Shown: positions 35,401 through 47,405, counted from the stretch's first letter. The stretch: 64,000 nucleotides of DNA from Marisa cornuarietis (GCA_004794655.1 SMMW01000003.1:15767501-15831500), one strand, 5' to 3'. Notes: generated from the sequence alone by a model not told the origin. Translations and numbers: made by a program.

Positions 35401-37072
35401 CTGTTGCATGTTGTATACAGCAAGTAGCAAAATACTATAAGAATTATTCATGGACAGGCCAAGTTCTTCAGTTCACTATAGTAGCAGAACTAAACATCTT
35501 CAGTACTGTAATATTGTCCTTGTTACAGTTTTTTTTAGAAGCATAATTTGTGAACAATAATTTTCCTTTTTCAGCATATATATTTCCCTTTACTTTGTGT
35601 GAACCATCTTCCTGTTCATGAAATGCAAGCATACACCATGAAGTTTATATAAGTGTATTAATTTCTGTAATATATGTATGAATTGTATTTTTCATTTAAA
35701 GTATTTTCTGTACCTATTGTATTGTTAACATATTAATCTTGTGTTCTTGGAAGTTGTAAGGACAATTATCATGCACATGATTTCACATTGACATAGACAT
35801 GTGTGCACTCATGTGCACACACACACTCTCTCTCTCTCATACACATGTTAGAGAGAAAGAGGGACTGATAGGAAAGCTCTTCACTGGACTTCTTGTCAAG
35901 GCTGTTATTCTCGCAGAGGCTTGTGAAACCAAAAAACCCCTCCATTCTTCTAACTTGAAATGTGTTTGCATTAGGCACATAACAGCTATGACCCATAGTG
36001 CCTACTTTGTCTGTGATCAGTGCATGTTCTGCACCATGCAGGATGGAGAGTCTCAGCTTGACCAGCCGACAGACTCAGCATGAGTTATAGTCAAGGTCAT
36101 CACTTTTAAGATAATGTCTCATATGGTTTCGGAACGAGTGTAAAAGTTAAAGGTAAATCCTAGTGACAGTGGAACAGTGATTTTATTTTTGCCCTCAGGT
36201 AGAAACAACAGCAGTTAGAAAACTGAAGAAAAAAAAGAAAAAACAGAGCACAGAAATTGCAAGGCACCAGATATCGAATGTCTCCACTTTCGGTGAGTCA
36301 TGATGCTGGCAAGAAAATATAATACCTTTGTGTTCATCTATCTTAATTTTTGCTTTTTTGTTCTGTTTGTGTTATGTTCACATTGCCTTTAATTTTTTCC
36401 ATTGTACTGATTTTTACTTGCACTTAGCTTTGTTTGTTTTCTGTATTTCCTGGTTTTACTTCTTCCTGTCACTCATTTTTTGCTACACACCTACAAGCTT
36501 GACATTTTTTTTTTTAAACCATAGGAGACAACACACTCTACACTTATCCAGAAAAGAAAGACAACTCTTTGGCAAAGCCACTGAAACAAGATCAGGGGAG
36601 TGCAGCACCAAGAAACAAAACTACTCGTAGGCCCCTTCCACAACCAGTGGGTGAGCATGGAGATTTCATCACAGAAATAACTCCTTCAACTGGATCATCA
36701 TCAGGCAACTATAAGAAAAAGAAACAGCTAGATCCATTAGGAGCTGAAGCCTCAGAAAATATCGATTTGAATTCTACTATGATGTTTACCCTCAACTCCT
36801 CTGCCAGGTTAATGGCAGATGGCAGTTTAGACTACTCGGGTCAAGATGCCTTCAGATCACTGCCTTTGACCCCAGTACCTTTCCGACGACATGCTGATGT
36901 ACCTCCTTTGGATCTTACGGCTCTGAGATCCAGTACAGACAGTTTGATGTCCTCTAACACCTTCCAGCCTTATTCAGGTACTGTCAGGTCCACAGACACT
37001 TACCGCATCAATGAACGACAGTTATACCAGTTACAGTCTGTTCCTGAAGGAAGTATGGATGTTATAATTTGA
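26478..37072 (+). CDS. ZDHHC1: Palmitoyltransferase ZDHHC1/ZDHHC11-like (12 coding exons, 559 aa)
   Basis: This is a protein S-acyltransferase that transfers palmitate to cysteines of membrane-associated proteins, in this subfamily probably at ER/endosomal membranes. The exons are 26478-26651, 27201-27376, 27795-27896, 28211-28335, 28637-28657, 28979-28993, 29980-30105, 32253-32374, 33940-34001, 35227-35341, 36199-36292 and 36525-37072. All phases match. RRNGW and HPLQ (residues 14-26) precede TM1 (~29-46), then TM2 (~60-77) and NPADQA. The cysteine-rich domain is C110-x2-C113 to C144, with catalytic DHHC at 135-138 and WLNNCVG after it. TM3 is ~152-180 and TM4 ~217-246. The TTxE motif is TTYE at 252-255. 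The cytosolic tail of ~300 residues has a Lys run (KLKKKKKK) and ends in V-I-I, which could be a class II PDZ ligand. The first exon begins exactly at ATG, so the 5' UTR lies upstream. The order of motifs and RRNGW favour ZDHHC1 or its paralogue ZDHHC11, which I cannot separate here. Confidence 0.93.
27795..27896 (+). other. ZDHHC1: Catalytic DHHC exon with GC donor
   Basis: This exon encodes [24 protein letters not shown] and NYR. The donor is ACAG|GCAAGT, a GC-AG intron with an otherwise perfect donor consensus. The next acceptor TTGACAG|GTGG restores NYR-WFLASL in frame. Using the nearby GT (27901) instead gives a reading frame that lacks the third membrane segment. Confidence 0.85.
28979..28993 (+). 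other. ZDHHC1: 15-nt in-frame microexon
   Basis: The acceptor GATTTTCAG and donor CTG|GTGAGC flank 15 nt. Entry and exit are both phase 1, so inclusion adds S-N-D-T-A-like residues between KEGR and FRIL, and skipping leaves the frame intact. It lies in the short loop between TM3 and TM4. It is a candidate cassette exon. Confidence 0.55.
29560..29715 (+). repeat. Probable LINE/SINE 3' tail with (TTTGA)n
   Basis: TATGTCTTGTAGAACAATTAAG followed by (TTTGA)4 is typical of short pentanucleotide tails at the 3' ends of non-LTR elements. It lies in a ZDHHC intron and is preceded by GT/AT dinucleotide runs. Confidence 0.4.
30300..31680 (-). mobile_element. RTE-like/non-LTR retrotransposon relic in a ZDHHC intron
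   Basis: Minus-strand blocks correspond in order to the better preserved copy at 50310-51358. They include [34 protein letters not shown] and [12 protein letters not shown], and further 5' an RT block (SGGRPT-like and YESS-like segments). There are many stops and frameshifts. A 30-bp tandem array expanded inside it (30841-30990). It is antisense to the host gene. Confidence 0.8.
30841..30990 (+). repeat. Exact-period 30-bp minisatellite, 5 copies
   Basis: Five consecutive 30-bp units of GCTGCTGTTACTGTGTGGAT-ATCTGCCATG type show 2-5 mismatches each. In the related element at 50310-51358 the corresponding segment is single copy, so the array arose in this relic by local duplication. Confidence 0.92.
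31681..32252. other. Remainder of ZDHHC intron 7, no feature
   Basis: This part of the intron has no convincing coding or repeat identity. It ends at the acceptor TACCCTTTACAG. Confidence 0.4.
32375..33939. other. ZDHHC intron, no additional gene
   Basis: AT-rich intronic sequence. I see no exon with consistent phase and no recognisable transposon. Confidence 0.45.
34455..34560 (+). repeat. Dispersed SINE-like repeat in a ZDHHC intron
   Basis: It reads CTGGCTGGTTGGTTGTTTGA, AAGTGCTTCCACCTT and GATTTCACACTG, matching the paralogue-intron copies at 3299 and 12758 but with different flanks. Confidence 0.6.
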
Positions 37073-38300
37073 TTTAAAAGATAAATTATCCAAAACAGTT
37101 GTTGTCATCACCTTCCTTTAAAAATTTGCAAATCAGACATGAAGCAATGTTGGCAGTCCAAGCAGTCTTAATATTTATGAGTCAAATATTTCTCTTGATA
37201 TGACAGTAGTTATTATTATCTGGTCTTCAGTTGTCTAACAGTGCTATGTTCAGTTGGTCACTGAAGTCCATTTTGAAGAATAACATTTTCATTAACCTTT
37301 TCATGAAATGAACTGGATTAAGTCATGTGACTGCATCAATCAGGAGCTAGGACCAGCAAGGTTAATAAGAGCAGTTATACAGAAGTCCTGTGTCCATATC
37401 CATCTTTTCTGGCTCACAAGCCATTGCACATTTTCTCTTACACTTGGATCGGTGGAAATTTTTAATTGCTAATCATGACTTGGTCTAGATTGGTGAGATA
37501 ACAAAGACACTGCTGAATGTGTGTTAAGTGACGTGATGTTATGAAAGCTCATTTGACAAAAGCAAAAGAGTAGAGATCCTGTGCAACGTTGTTCTCACTC
37601 TTAGCAGCACATCATCATGGTATATTGAAAAGTTTGATTGACATTCCACTGATCTGAAGAGTCAGAAATCATGTTTGTAAGTATAGTGTTACACAGAAGC
37701 ATTAGGTGTTTCTGAGAACAGTGGATAAACAGTTGGTAATAGCATGCATATCCTCACAGAATCTCTTTTCAGGGCCTACAATTGCACGGGCTTAAGAGCT
37801 GGTGCTTGAGTAGTCTGCAAGGCAATTCCCTTTGAATTAAAAAGTGGTATAGTTGTGGTGTCCAGCATGGTACCAAGCTGTCAAAAGACATGGACATGGT
37901 CTGGAAGTGGATGAGCATAAAAAGTCAGCAACAAGTCCATGTCTTTGATATGCTGATTTGTCAGTTTTATAGAAACTGTTTTGACCAGGTGTGCCTTGAT
38001 GAATAAGCATGTAAACAACATCTAAGGATCATCAGTTAGACATGAACTACAAGTAAAAGAAAAACAGTCAAGCCACAAAAGAATATACAACCAGATATAG
38101 TGGAAAATAGGGCATCAGCTGAAAAGAAATGTACTGTGCAGGTTATGGTAGATATATGGCTTTCATTATGTTTAAGTAAGAGGAAGCTGCTAAGTAACAT
38201 GTTGGATGTTGATATAGCAACATAAACGTGTGACATATCACTAGATGTGTCCATGTCAAATTTTTGTATTGTGTCAATAAAAGTTATGTCGGCCTATATG
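37073..38300 (+). other. ZDHHC1: Probable 3' UTR of the ZDHHC gene
   Basis: The region follows the stop codon without splice signals and ends near AATAAA at 38276-38281. Another AATAAA lies near 39231, so a longer form is possible. Confidence 0.5.
38276..38281 (+). terminator. Poly(A) signal AATAAA
   Basis: A canonical hexamer within GTGTCAATAAAAGTTATG, 1.2 kb after the ZDHHC stop codon. It is one of several AATAAA motifs in this AT-rich area. Confidence 0.35.
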
Positions 38301-41300
38301 AAAATGAATTTTCATAGTTTCCTGTTGTCAGTTTTTAAAAAAAACCTTTGTCAAACCACAAGGTTTTTGATTGGGTATGTTATTTCCCACCGCTCTGCAT
38401 TTTTCTGGAGATGATGATGATGATAATGATCAGTTGAAATATGAGGTTTTATTCCATAATCAAGCTGAGTTTTGTTCAATGTCTTCATCTAGTCACTAGC
38501 CCCCAAAATAATTAGTTGGCTGTTGTTGTGGGTGTGGGAAACGTTGACCTGTGCCAAAATAAATTGTTTGCATGTAAACCCCTCTTACAATTTCTCATGA
38601 AATCTTGTTGAAAAGAATGATTAGCAAAAGCCAAGCATGAAAAAGGACAAGTTGATCACAAAGAAGTCACACAATTCTGTTGATAGCTTTACGCTTGTTA
38701 AACTTAATTTCATTTTTGTGACATTGCCTCAAGCCATATGAAGATACTTAAATCTTTTTTATGTTTTGTTTTTGTTTCTTTGTTTAGGGTTGTTTGATTG
38801 TCGGTTTCAGTGAGAAAAGCTTTCTCAGTTATCTTTTAAGAATGTCTCTTTGCCACAAAACAGTTTCCATGTATTTCAGTCCATGATTTACCACTTGGTG
38901 ATTTTGAAAGACATAATTATTAACCACTCCCTTTAAAAATTAGAACAAATTAGAAAAATAGAAGTGAAGTTGAAAACAATGAATAATGATAAAAGAAATT
39001 AGTTCACACTGAAACTATATATTTATATAGTAAATGAGCTCTTTTGATAGAGGGAAGATTTCATAGATTTCATACAATCCACTCCTTGGTTGAGATGGCA
39101 CCAAGTGTACATAAGGGCAGTTCTACAAGGACTTACTAGAATAGAGGCAGTAAAACTCATTACTTTTTCTTTGTTTTATGAAAATAAGAGTAAGGACAAG
39201 TACTTATGAAAATAATGTATGAAAGCCTCCAATAAAGTAATTTCGAAGTAGTTTTTTCTTCATTATTCTTTGTGTATTTGTACACAGTTTCATTTTATAG
39301 TGAACATGAATCAGAAAAGCTTTGTGCTTCATATCCCTTACTATTCTGTTGGCTGGTTTCTGCTCTTAGTGGACTTCAGACAAGATGAAGAATATGTAGC
39401 CTATAAATGCTGGTCCATTTCATAAAAATAAATTGTTAAATTTGTGATCTTCTGACACCAGAGTAATTACTCATGGTGGAATACAAAACTCATATGTAGC
39501 TGCAAATTCTGCCAGGTGTTATTTAAGCAAAAATTGATTGTATAATTCAGAAAACTAGTGTTACATTTTTATATTTGTTCCTCATGGTTATTGCTTATTA
39601 CTCATTAAGTTATTTTGGAGTTAGTGGGTAGAATGGACCTGGAGAAAATGAGGCTTTGAGACTAATTGTGTACATGTGTTTGAGAGAGAGATACACATTT
39701 ATGGTTTTTTTTCAATATATTAAAAAAAAGCAACCTATGCATTTCAGGCATTCTAGATCATATGAATTTGTTGAAGTGTTACTTTGTCAGTCTAATTAAA
39801 AACATAGAGCATTTCAGCTTAATTCTTCTACAAAGAAACATAATTGAGAAATATGATCAGCTTATTATGCAGAACTAGTTTGCTGTCTCACAAAAGAACA
39901 GTACATTTGTAAAATGAATTGTGTAAACAGGTGAATTGGTTGTTACAAGTCATACCAACTGCCAAACTGCTATTCAGTAATGCCAAAATTTCAAATTAAA
40001 TTTCTGCTTTACTCAACTGAGCTGAATAAGCCATACATTCTGGGATAGGCTAGCAGAGAGAGAGAGAGAAAATTTGTAAATACATAACATACATGTTTAG
40101 TAAGATATATGTACATATATCCTCAATTTACACACAGCTGACACAAAAGGCAACCATCACTAAAGAGAATTGCAACAAATTTATGAAATTACTACAGGAT
40201 TGTGGTGTAATTTTGTTTTATTATAACAATATTCCTATTGATAAACTCTTGCACAAACTGGAAATTCACCAGCTAAAATATAGAAAAGACAAGAGAAATT
40301 TCTTATTTAAACTGATTACATAATGTGTTAATGCAAAATTTTTATTGCCTATCAGTAAATGTCTTTGACAACTTTGCCACTTACTGATATCATTGAGTGT
40401 ATTGCATGGTGCCTCAGGCTACACCTGTATTCAGTATTCAATAAGTTTTTTTATCAGTTAGCTTCACCTATTGCTCAAATGTTCATTACTTGTTATAAAT
40501 AACCCATGTTTTGTTTTAATTTTGCACATTCATTTTTATTTGTATGTGCCAGTAAGAAAGTATTAGCAGCTGATAGTTATATCATGAAAATGACTCCAGT
40601 ATGTTTCTGGACGGAAATTATTTTAAAATTCTGTCAGTTTTTATATGTGTAATGCTTATCACAAATCAGAATTGTCTAGCAATCTACATGTGTTGAGCAT
40701 GGTTAAATGAAATGTGACGAATGATAATCTTAATGCATGTTTAGATGCTAAATGTTTTTGTTTCAAGTGAATGTATGTTTAATGAACCTTATCTTTGCAT
40801 GCCAAGAATGCTTCTCACGATTGATTGTTGCAAGGCAGAAAGCAATTTAAGACATCAAAGATGATTGGAGAAAACCATGAAGATGAAGCGATAAGATTAC
40901 TGTTAAATCTGGTGTCTCAAGGCATATGTAATGGTTATGCTTTGGCTTTTTTTCTCAGTGTGAGTTCTCAACGCCAACATTCCACTAGTTACAATTTGTC
41001 ATGATAACCATTACTGTCAATGATGTTCTTTACTAATATCTTGTAAAATAATCTGAATTGGTTTACTGTGATCCTTTGTAATGTTGATATTTTATCTTCC
41101 TTATTAATGTTATGATTTATATAACTGAAATATTTTACTATTCCTTATCTTAATGATTTTTTTTGCCAGACCAATTTAAATGCATGCACATCATCAAGGG
41201 CAATTAAAAGTATAGGGTTTAATTTTTTATTACACTCATTAAAATTAATCACCCATCATAGACAAGTTGAAGTATGCATTTTTTGTGGGAGGGGAGGAGT

Positions 41301-41440
41301 TAGGGGCTGCCTTTATCTGTGATAATTTATCTCCATGTTTTGCATGCATGTGCATAGAGATGCCATAAGAGAGAACATCTTGCTTTGTGTTTACTAAAGA
41401 CATTCACCATGCATATTTATTTTGTTGTAAATAATCATTG
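38301..41440. other. Intergenic, no gene recognised
   Basis: AT-rich sequence with short microsatellites (GATGAT near 38412, GA run near 40056). The plus ORF at 40093-40323 has no recognisable motif. It may hold an alternative 3' UTR of the upstream gene up to about 39240. Confidence 0.4.
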
Positions 41441-41522
41441 TAGGAGGTGTGTCTGAAAAGTAACAAGACTAGTGTCACAAATAATTTATTTCAATTCCAA
41501 ACAACAAACTGCATGGTTTCCT

Positions 41523-41834
41523 TCAAAGTAATCCCGCTCGTCTAATGCACTTTTCCAAACTTCTCTGCCATGCTTTTATGCACTGGTGGAAGGATTCTTC
41601 AGGGATGCCCCTCAGCTCCGTCAGTACGCCTCTCTTGATGCCTTCAGAACAGGTCCCCTTGATGATTCCCTCGAGCTTGGAGAAAAGAAAAAAGTCACAT
41701 GGAGCACGATCAGGTGAATAGGAAGGTTGTTCCAGTACGGCGATGTATTTTTCGGCCAGGAACTGCCGGATGCTCAGGGCGTAGTGAGCAGGTGCATTGT
41801 CGTGGCGATGCAGCCACGATTTGTTGTACCACAA
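41523..41834 (-). pseudogene. mariner transposase C-terminal fragment
   Basis: The open frame has HRHDNAPAH (catalytic D of the HDNAPxH motif), IRQFLAEK, SYSPDRAPCDFFLF (the last catalytic D in SPDxAPxDFFLF) and a typical end. The layout is that of DD34D mariner. The N-terminal DNA-binding part is missing, so it cannot be active alone. Degraded coding continues upstream to about 41905. Confidence 0.88.
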
Positions 41835-41967
41835 CTCTCATCTCTTCTCGTGCACTGAGAAAACCAAACGCCGCAGATTTTTTTCATAGACTTAAGTTGC
41901 TGATTGACCATCATATATCATATTAGATGATAATCTATTTATAGACTTATATATACTTCCAATCCAG

Positions 41968-42330
41968 ATGTTCAGGGCGTTGTGGCTTCTTCACCACGAC
42001 AGTAGACCTGCACACAACGCTCCGAGCATCCGGCAGTTCCTGGCCAAGAAAAGCATCGCCGTACTGGAACAACTTGTTCCTCTGCTCTTGCTCCATGTGA
42101 ATTTTTTCTTTTCTTCAAGTTTAAGGGGATCATCAAGGGGGGGGGTCCGTTTTGAAGGCGTTGAGGTCATTAAGAGAGCTATAACAAAGTAGCTGAGGGG
42201 CATCCCTGAAGAATCCCCCCAGCAGTGCATATAGAAGCAGAGGAGTTTTGAAAAGTGCGTTAGACTCGAGGGGAATTACTTTGAAGGCGAATCCATGCAG
42301 TTTGTTGTTTTGAATTGAAATAAATTGTTT
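41968..42330 (+). pseudogene. mariner transposase C-terminal fragment, inverted copy
   Basis: HHDSRPAHNAPSIRQFLAKK replaces HDNAPAH, so the catalytic region is damaged, and the SPDxAPxDFF block is frameshifted (seen as VPLLLLHVNFFF). LRGIPEE and the final FEG-like end follow in other frames. It is more degraded than the left copy. Confidence 0.8.
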
Positions 42331-42366
42331 ATGACACCAGTCATTACTTTTCAGACACATCTCGTA

Positions 42367-44284
42367 TGTATTCTTTGTAAATACGCGCATGCTGCAGGTA
42401 AAATAGGGCATGCATTAGAAAAACGCGCCCGCGCGTGTGTGTGCACAGAAGTATGTGTCAGAGAGATTGAGAAATCCTAAGTAAACTGATATAAGATATA
42501 ACATTTTATGTAATTTTGCTGATTTGTTTGTTCTGCTGCAAGCATATGTACGTGTGTGTGTGTGTGCGCGCGCGCGCGAATGCTAGTGTGCATTCGTACA
42601 TGTGAATGAGTGCGTGTGTACACGGAATGCCTTTTAGAGATGTTTTAGATGGTATGGCTAAAACAGGTTAACTGGAGAAGTTACGATTCCTGTAATACAC
42701 ACGATGTAAAGGAAATCATTAGCAGTCATACATCTAAAAAAAAAATGTCGGACTTTCAGCATGTACCCTCTCGCATCATTTCACTTTCTTCCGTGGCCCC
42801 CCAACGCCCCTACGGACCTTCCCCTAAATCGCGATCTCTTCTTGGTTAACCTCGAGGAAGATATGGAGGACAAACATAATATTATTTCATCATGTTCTAA
42901 TGTCATAATTTTTTTATCAAACAAAATTTTGTGTGTTTTTCAAAATTGATTAAAATGACTTTAGCAGTTTATCGCTTCGTTGGTTTCATTCACGTAAGAA
43001 TGTATGCCTTTCGTGTTTTTTTTAAACCACCTGGGTTATACATGGGAAGGTGGAGTCATTAACCAAACGTACATAGAATTTACTGTGATGTTAGTGATCT
43101 GTGGACACCGATCCCTTTATAAAACCCTTATTTTGCACGTGCCGAATAATAAATCAGTATCTGTCACAGATATAATCAAGTTGTTTTCTACTGCGAGAAG
43201 ACTTTTTTTCCCATGGTAAGTGCACTTGGCAAATTTGCCGTTTTTATTTTTTATGATTTTTGCCTATTATCTCTGTCAAAAATATCGAGTTTCACCATTA
43301 AAATAGTCGCAAGAGAGTGATGAGTGTTTTTCTTTTTTTAGATAAATTGTTTCCTCATCATTTATTTTAAACACAAAAGTACAACAGTACAGCACTTTTA
43401 TGAAGAAAGGCACATCATCAATGTTATTAAAGATTGGATGGTCTTAATGAACATTTCCTACAAACTTTGAGAAAGCAACACTTACGTGAGATCAGATGGG
43501 TATTCCTCTTGGCCAAGTTCCTACTAAACAGCAGACCATAGTAATTCTATTTTGGCGTTAACTCATTCAGTTTTGGTATTTTCGGAAACATTATTTTCAT
43601 TTTAAAAATTTTCGAACAGATATTGAAGATATCTTGATGCTGTTGGCTGTTTATTATCTGATATACATTTATAAATATAAAGCTTTGCTTCTAATATAGT
43701 GTCCAGCGCATTGTCTGATTTGAAATACGTGTTAGACCCCAAATACAAGCAATTGTCATTTCATTAAAAATTATATACAGTTTTACATTTCTCTAGTAAG
43801 GAGATTTTCAGGGTGTTCCAAAATGTTCTAACAACATCACAATGTCAAAATACATGTTCACTGATCACTGGTCTCTGTTGCTCGAGATCCTTATAGGAAA
43901 AAACGGTTTCATTTGAACCAGAGATCTGTCTCTGGCTTAACTGCAGTCTGTAGAAGTGTGCAATATTCTCTGTGTGTGTGTGTGTGTGTGTGAAATCAAG
44001 ATCTATAGCAAGTCTAAAGCTGTGGACTGAAGCTGCTTATATTTCCTGTGATGTTTGGGATTGAATACAGTAATAAAAGTATTTGTAGGCTGCTAGCACA
44101 TCTTTTCCAAACGTTTTTTATGATGCCCATCGCAGTACAAAGTTTAGACCATATTTTAGTTTTATCACTTCAATGAGCTTAGAAAAAAACTGTTTTCATT
44201 GTTGAGTGGCACCTAATCTTATCCATGAAATCTTCAGTCCTTTTATGCACTGTCTTAGCTGACCTCAGTACTGACTGTTTTTAC
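42367..44284. other. Intergenic, no gene recognised
   Basis: Contains a GT/GC dinucleotide run at about 42553-42578 and a (GT)n run at about 43972-43992. Short ORFs show no domain signature. Confidence 0.4.
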
Positions 44285-44975
44285 TATTATAATAATAAAT
44301 GAAGATTTTTATAGCGCATTTTCACACTCATAGAGAGCATGCTCTTAGCGCTTAAAACGGGGAAGAGACATGGACTAAATGGATAGAACACGAGAGACAG
44401 AAGAATAAACAACAGTACTGACGACAAACAGAAAACAAAGATAGAAAACACAAAAAGGCACCAAGTAACAGGAACAGAGAAAATAGTGATTCTGCAGAGA
44501 AAGATGGGGAGAAAAGTAGCAAGAGCGGAAGGGGGGAGGGTAAGAAGGACGAGCATTGTGTGGACTGTTAGGAGTAATGCTCAAGGAAGAGGTGCGTTTT
44601 CAGTGCAGATTTGAAGGATTCAGTTGTAGGAAGGTGGAGGATATCGAATGGGAGAGAGTTCCATTGTTTTGATGCACAGTAACCAAAAGTCCTGTGACCA
44701 TATGTTGTTGTTCTGGTGACAGGAACAGTTAGGATACGATCTTCAGAGGAAGAGCGGATTTGTGTGGCCAGGATGTAAGGGATGAGAAGTTCAGAGAAAT
44801 AATCAGGACAGGAGCCTGCAAAGAAATTAAAACACAGCACAGACAGTTTGTACTGAATGTGAGAACAGATGGCTAACCAGTGTAGAAAACGAAGGAGAGG
44901 AGTGACATGGTCCCATTTCGTGGCTCTAAGCACCAGACGTGCAGCGGAGTTCTGTACTTTCTGAAGTCTCTGAAT
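44285..44975 (-). mobile_element. CR1/L2-like non-LTR retrotransposon 3' end
   Basis: On the minus strand an intact 121-codon frame (44933-44568) reads ATKWDHVTPLLRFLHWLAIC, CFNFFAGSCPDYFSELL, YGHRTFGYCASKQWNSLPF and FKSALKTHLF. This is the usual C-terminal region of RT proteins of this group, ending at a stop. It is followed by AGCGC-containing 3' sequence and an (ATT)n tail at 44285-44297. It is 5'-truncated. Confidence 0.85.
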
Positions 44976-45335
44976 GAGGGATGAGGAGCAGCCTTATTTT
45001 TCCGGTAGATAAAAGTATGCTTACAAGCTTACGACTGGCAATTTCTGCAATTCGTTTCGACAATAGACCACACCAGTTATCTTTGTTTAAATATACATTT
45101 ACAAATGAGGAAAATGCGCACAATAATCGGAAGTCAGAAGTTGAAATTCAGGAAATAATTATAGGGGATTTTTATGGCAACATAAAGTTTTATTAAATGA
45201 TTCGTAATAATAAGTTAAATTTTAAGGGGCACAAAGGAATAGACAGGACACAAACGAGTACATGACGGGGGAGACACGTACATACTTTTCATCGGTTGCC
45301 TGCGTCGTGTGCTTCGTCTGCGACGACGGATCGTC

Positions 45336-45620
45336 TTAAGATGATCTGCACATGTGCATAAAAACAAAGTTCATTGTAGCTCTGTACATCATCTGCACAA
45401 TAAAACAAGCTGTGGACGACAATTTACATGCGCATGGCGATCAGGTTTTGTTTGCAGAGAAGGGACTTGATGACTAAAAGAACATTAACGAGACAAAGAC
45501 ACAAACAGATTTCAAAAGTATATCGTCTTCACGATCAAACAAGCTGTTGATCATGTATGTTATTTACAGAACGGTAATGAACTTTGTCTTTATGTGCATG
45601 TGCAGACCATGTCAAAACTG
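45336..45620. repeat. Imperfect inverted repeat (foldback)
   Basis: TCTGCACATGTGCATAAAAACAAAGTTCATT (45346-45376) pairs with the inverse block AATGAACTTTGTCTTTATGTGCATGTGCAGA (about 45577-45607) with about four mismatches. Further pairing near the loop is partial. I see no coding content or target duplication. Confidence 0.65.
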
Positions 45621-47340
45621 TCCTTCCACCCCAGACATCGGTGCACGCGACACCTGCGGCTCGTCGATCTGTATTGCGGTGACTCGGAGGATAGTCAGTG
45701 CCAGGCAGGCTAGGGGATTGTACTCGTTGCAAAAATGTTAACACACTATATGTAAACTACGGCTGTACAAAATAATGAAGGTTTATTTTTAAGTTGCTAA
45801 TATTGTATGGTCCGCGCAGAAGGACTAGCCTCGAAGGCGGAAGGTTGACTTTGTCCTACATAGTGATGGTTGCACTGGTCGCTACAAGCGGCCAGTAAGC
45901 GGTCGCCATAATAAAGCTTGTGGCCACGTAAGAGCATCATCTTCATCAAGTGTGCGCGAGGATGTGTTGTATGGCAGGTCAACCGGCACTCACCGACAGC
46001 ACAGGCCTACAGTCGAGCGAATTCCAAAGTTGCGTGACTGTACCCACTTAAGCAGGAACGTTGAAGTAGTTTCGGTTTGTAGGGACTGAAGCTGCTTATA
46101 TTTCATCTTATATGATCTATGCATAAGTATTAACAAAGCTATGTTCTGGAGAAAATCCACATAAACTAAACACAATGTAAGACCTTTCCGTAGACTAAAG
46201 CAGACTTATCTGTATATTGGTGACAGGCGCTAACCGGTGCGCCACTGGACGGGTTTCTGAGAATTTGCTAAGGAAAGGCCGAGTTGAAGGTGTAGCATGT
46301 GTAACTGTCAAGCCAAACGACGTCCTGCAGTGAAAAGTAAGGTAATCCGATGACTGCCCTTTGTTCATAAAGTCTCACATTTTTTCCGCTTGAATGTTTT
46401 TTTTTTTTAAAAAGATTGTGTACGTCGCGAAGACCTCGCTGGATTCCCACACCCACACGTTCGCAGTAACTCTCAGTCACTTGTTTAGCCGAAGGTGACA
46501 ACCAATCGAACGGCACTGAGCGAGAATTATATATTTCTAGGATGAATTTTATAGCTATAGAATGCGTTCTGATTTTAGAATGAATTTTATTGCTAGAGAA
46601 AGAGAGAAAATTGTGAAATTTCCCCTCTTGGCGCGTCACACATAGAAGATTCAAGATTCAAGGAAGAAGCGTGCTCTGCTCTGCTGGGGATGGGTCACCC
46701 AGTGGAGCGTGGAAAACGCTTGGGGAAGCACGCTCGATACGGATGTGCTTACGAGTTTTTGGACGGCATGTTCACCGACTCACTGAGTTTCTATGCTTGT
46801 CTGGCTGTCTCCCTTCCCCGCCCCCCCCCCCACCACTCCCTCACCAAAGAGCGATCGAGAAACCCGGGATCGGAAGACATTTGCACATAAAACGATGAAA
46901 TGACAGGTCATTGTATGACTGGGTAGAACTTTTTTTGTAGTAAGGGCATGTTGTTTCTGCTACGCCGATCATGCATGTAGTCCTCAATACCCGTCAGTTT
47001 TTCCCCACCTTGCCTTTTGCCCCACCCACCCCCCAAAAAAAATAATAAAACAAGCGTGCATTGTTGCAATACACGGCAATTAAAACCGAAGCTTCTCAGT
47101 GTCAGAAGGGAAGGGGAGTAGGAGAGATGCACGAAGGAAACTGAGACGGAGAGTGTGAAGCTGTGGGCTACACCATTTTTAATTTTAAAACGAAAACAAC
47201 GAAGCATAGATTTAAAACTTACATTTATTTGGTGGCACATTAATAATAAGGTGGAAAGCCTGCTTACTTGATTAGTCTGGTCCTAGCAGCAATATTTTCC
47301 TTGCCACCTTCGATATCATCTATCAGCAAGTATTAAACAA
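45621..47340. other. Intergenic, no gene recognised
   Basis: Several ORFs of 60-130 codons exist, but none has recognisable motifs or splice support. Polypyrimidine and C-runs occur near 46820 and 47030. Confidence 0.4.
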
Positions 47341-47350
47341 GGTGGAGACC

Positions 47351-47354
<4 letters not shown>

Positions 47355-47405
<51 letters not shown>

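Larger units (their letters stand above)
41443..42364. mobile_element. Two mariner 3' halves arranged as a palindrome
   Basis: Both outer ends carry the same inverted terminal repeat: GGAGGTGTGTCTGAAAAGTAA at 41443, and the reverse complement of the right end, CGAGATGTGTCTGAAAAGTAA. Both are flanked by TA (41441-41442 and 42365-42366). The left arm encodes mariner transposase on the minus strand and the right arm on the plus strand, so the C-terminal ends point outward. The arms align inward for about 400 bp, with a central unmatched zone at about 41840-41980. Confidence 0.85.

Noticed and set aside
36328..36630. 100-codon plus-strand ORF ahead of the last ZDHHC exon
   Set aside because: It runs through the intron and its polypyrimidine tract in a frame different from the last coding exon.
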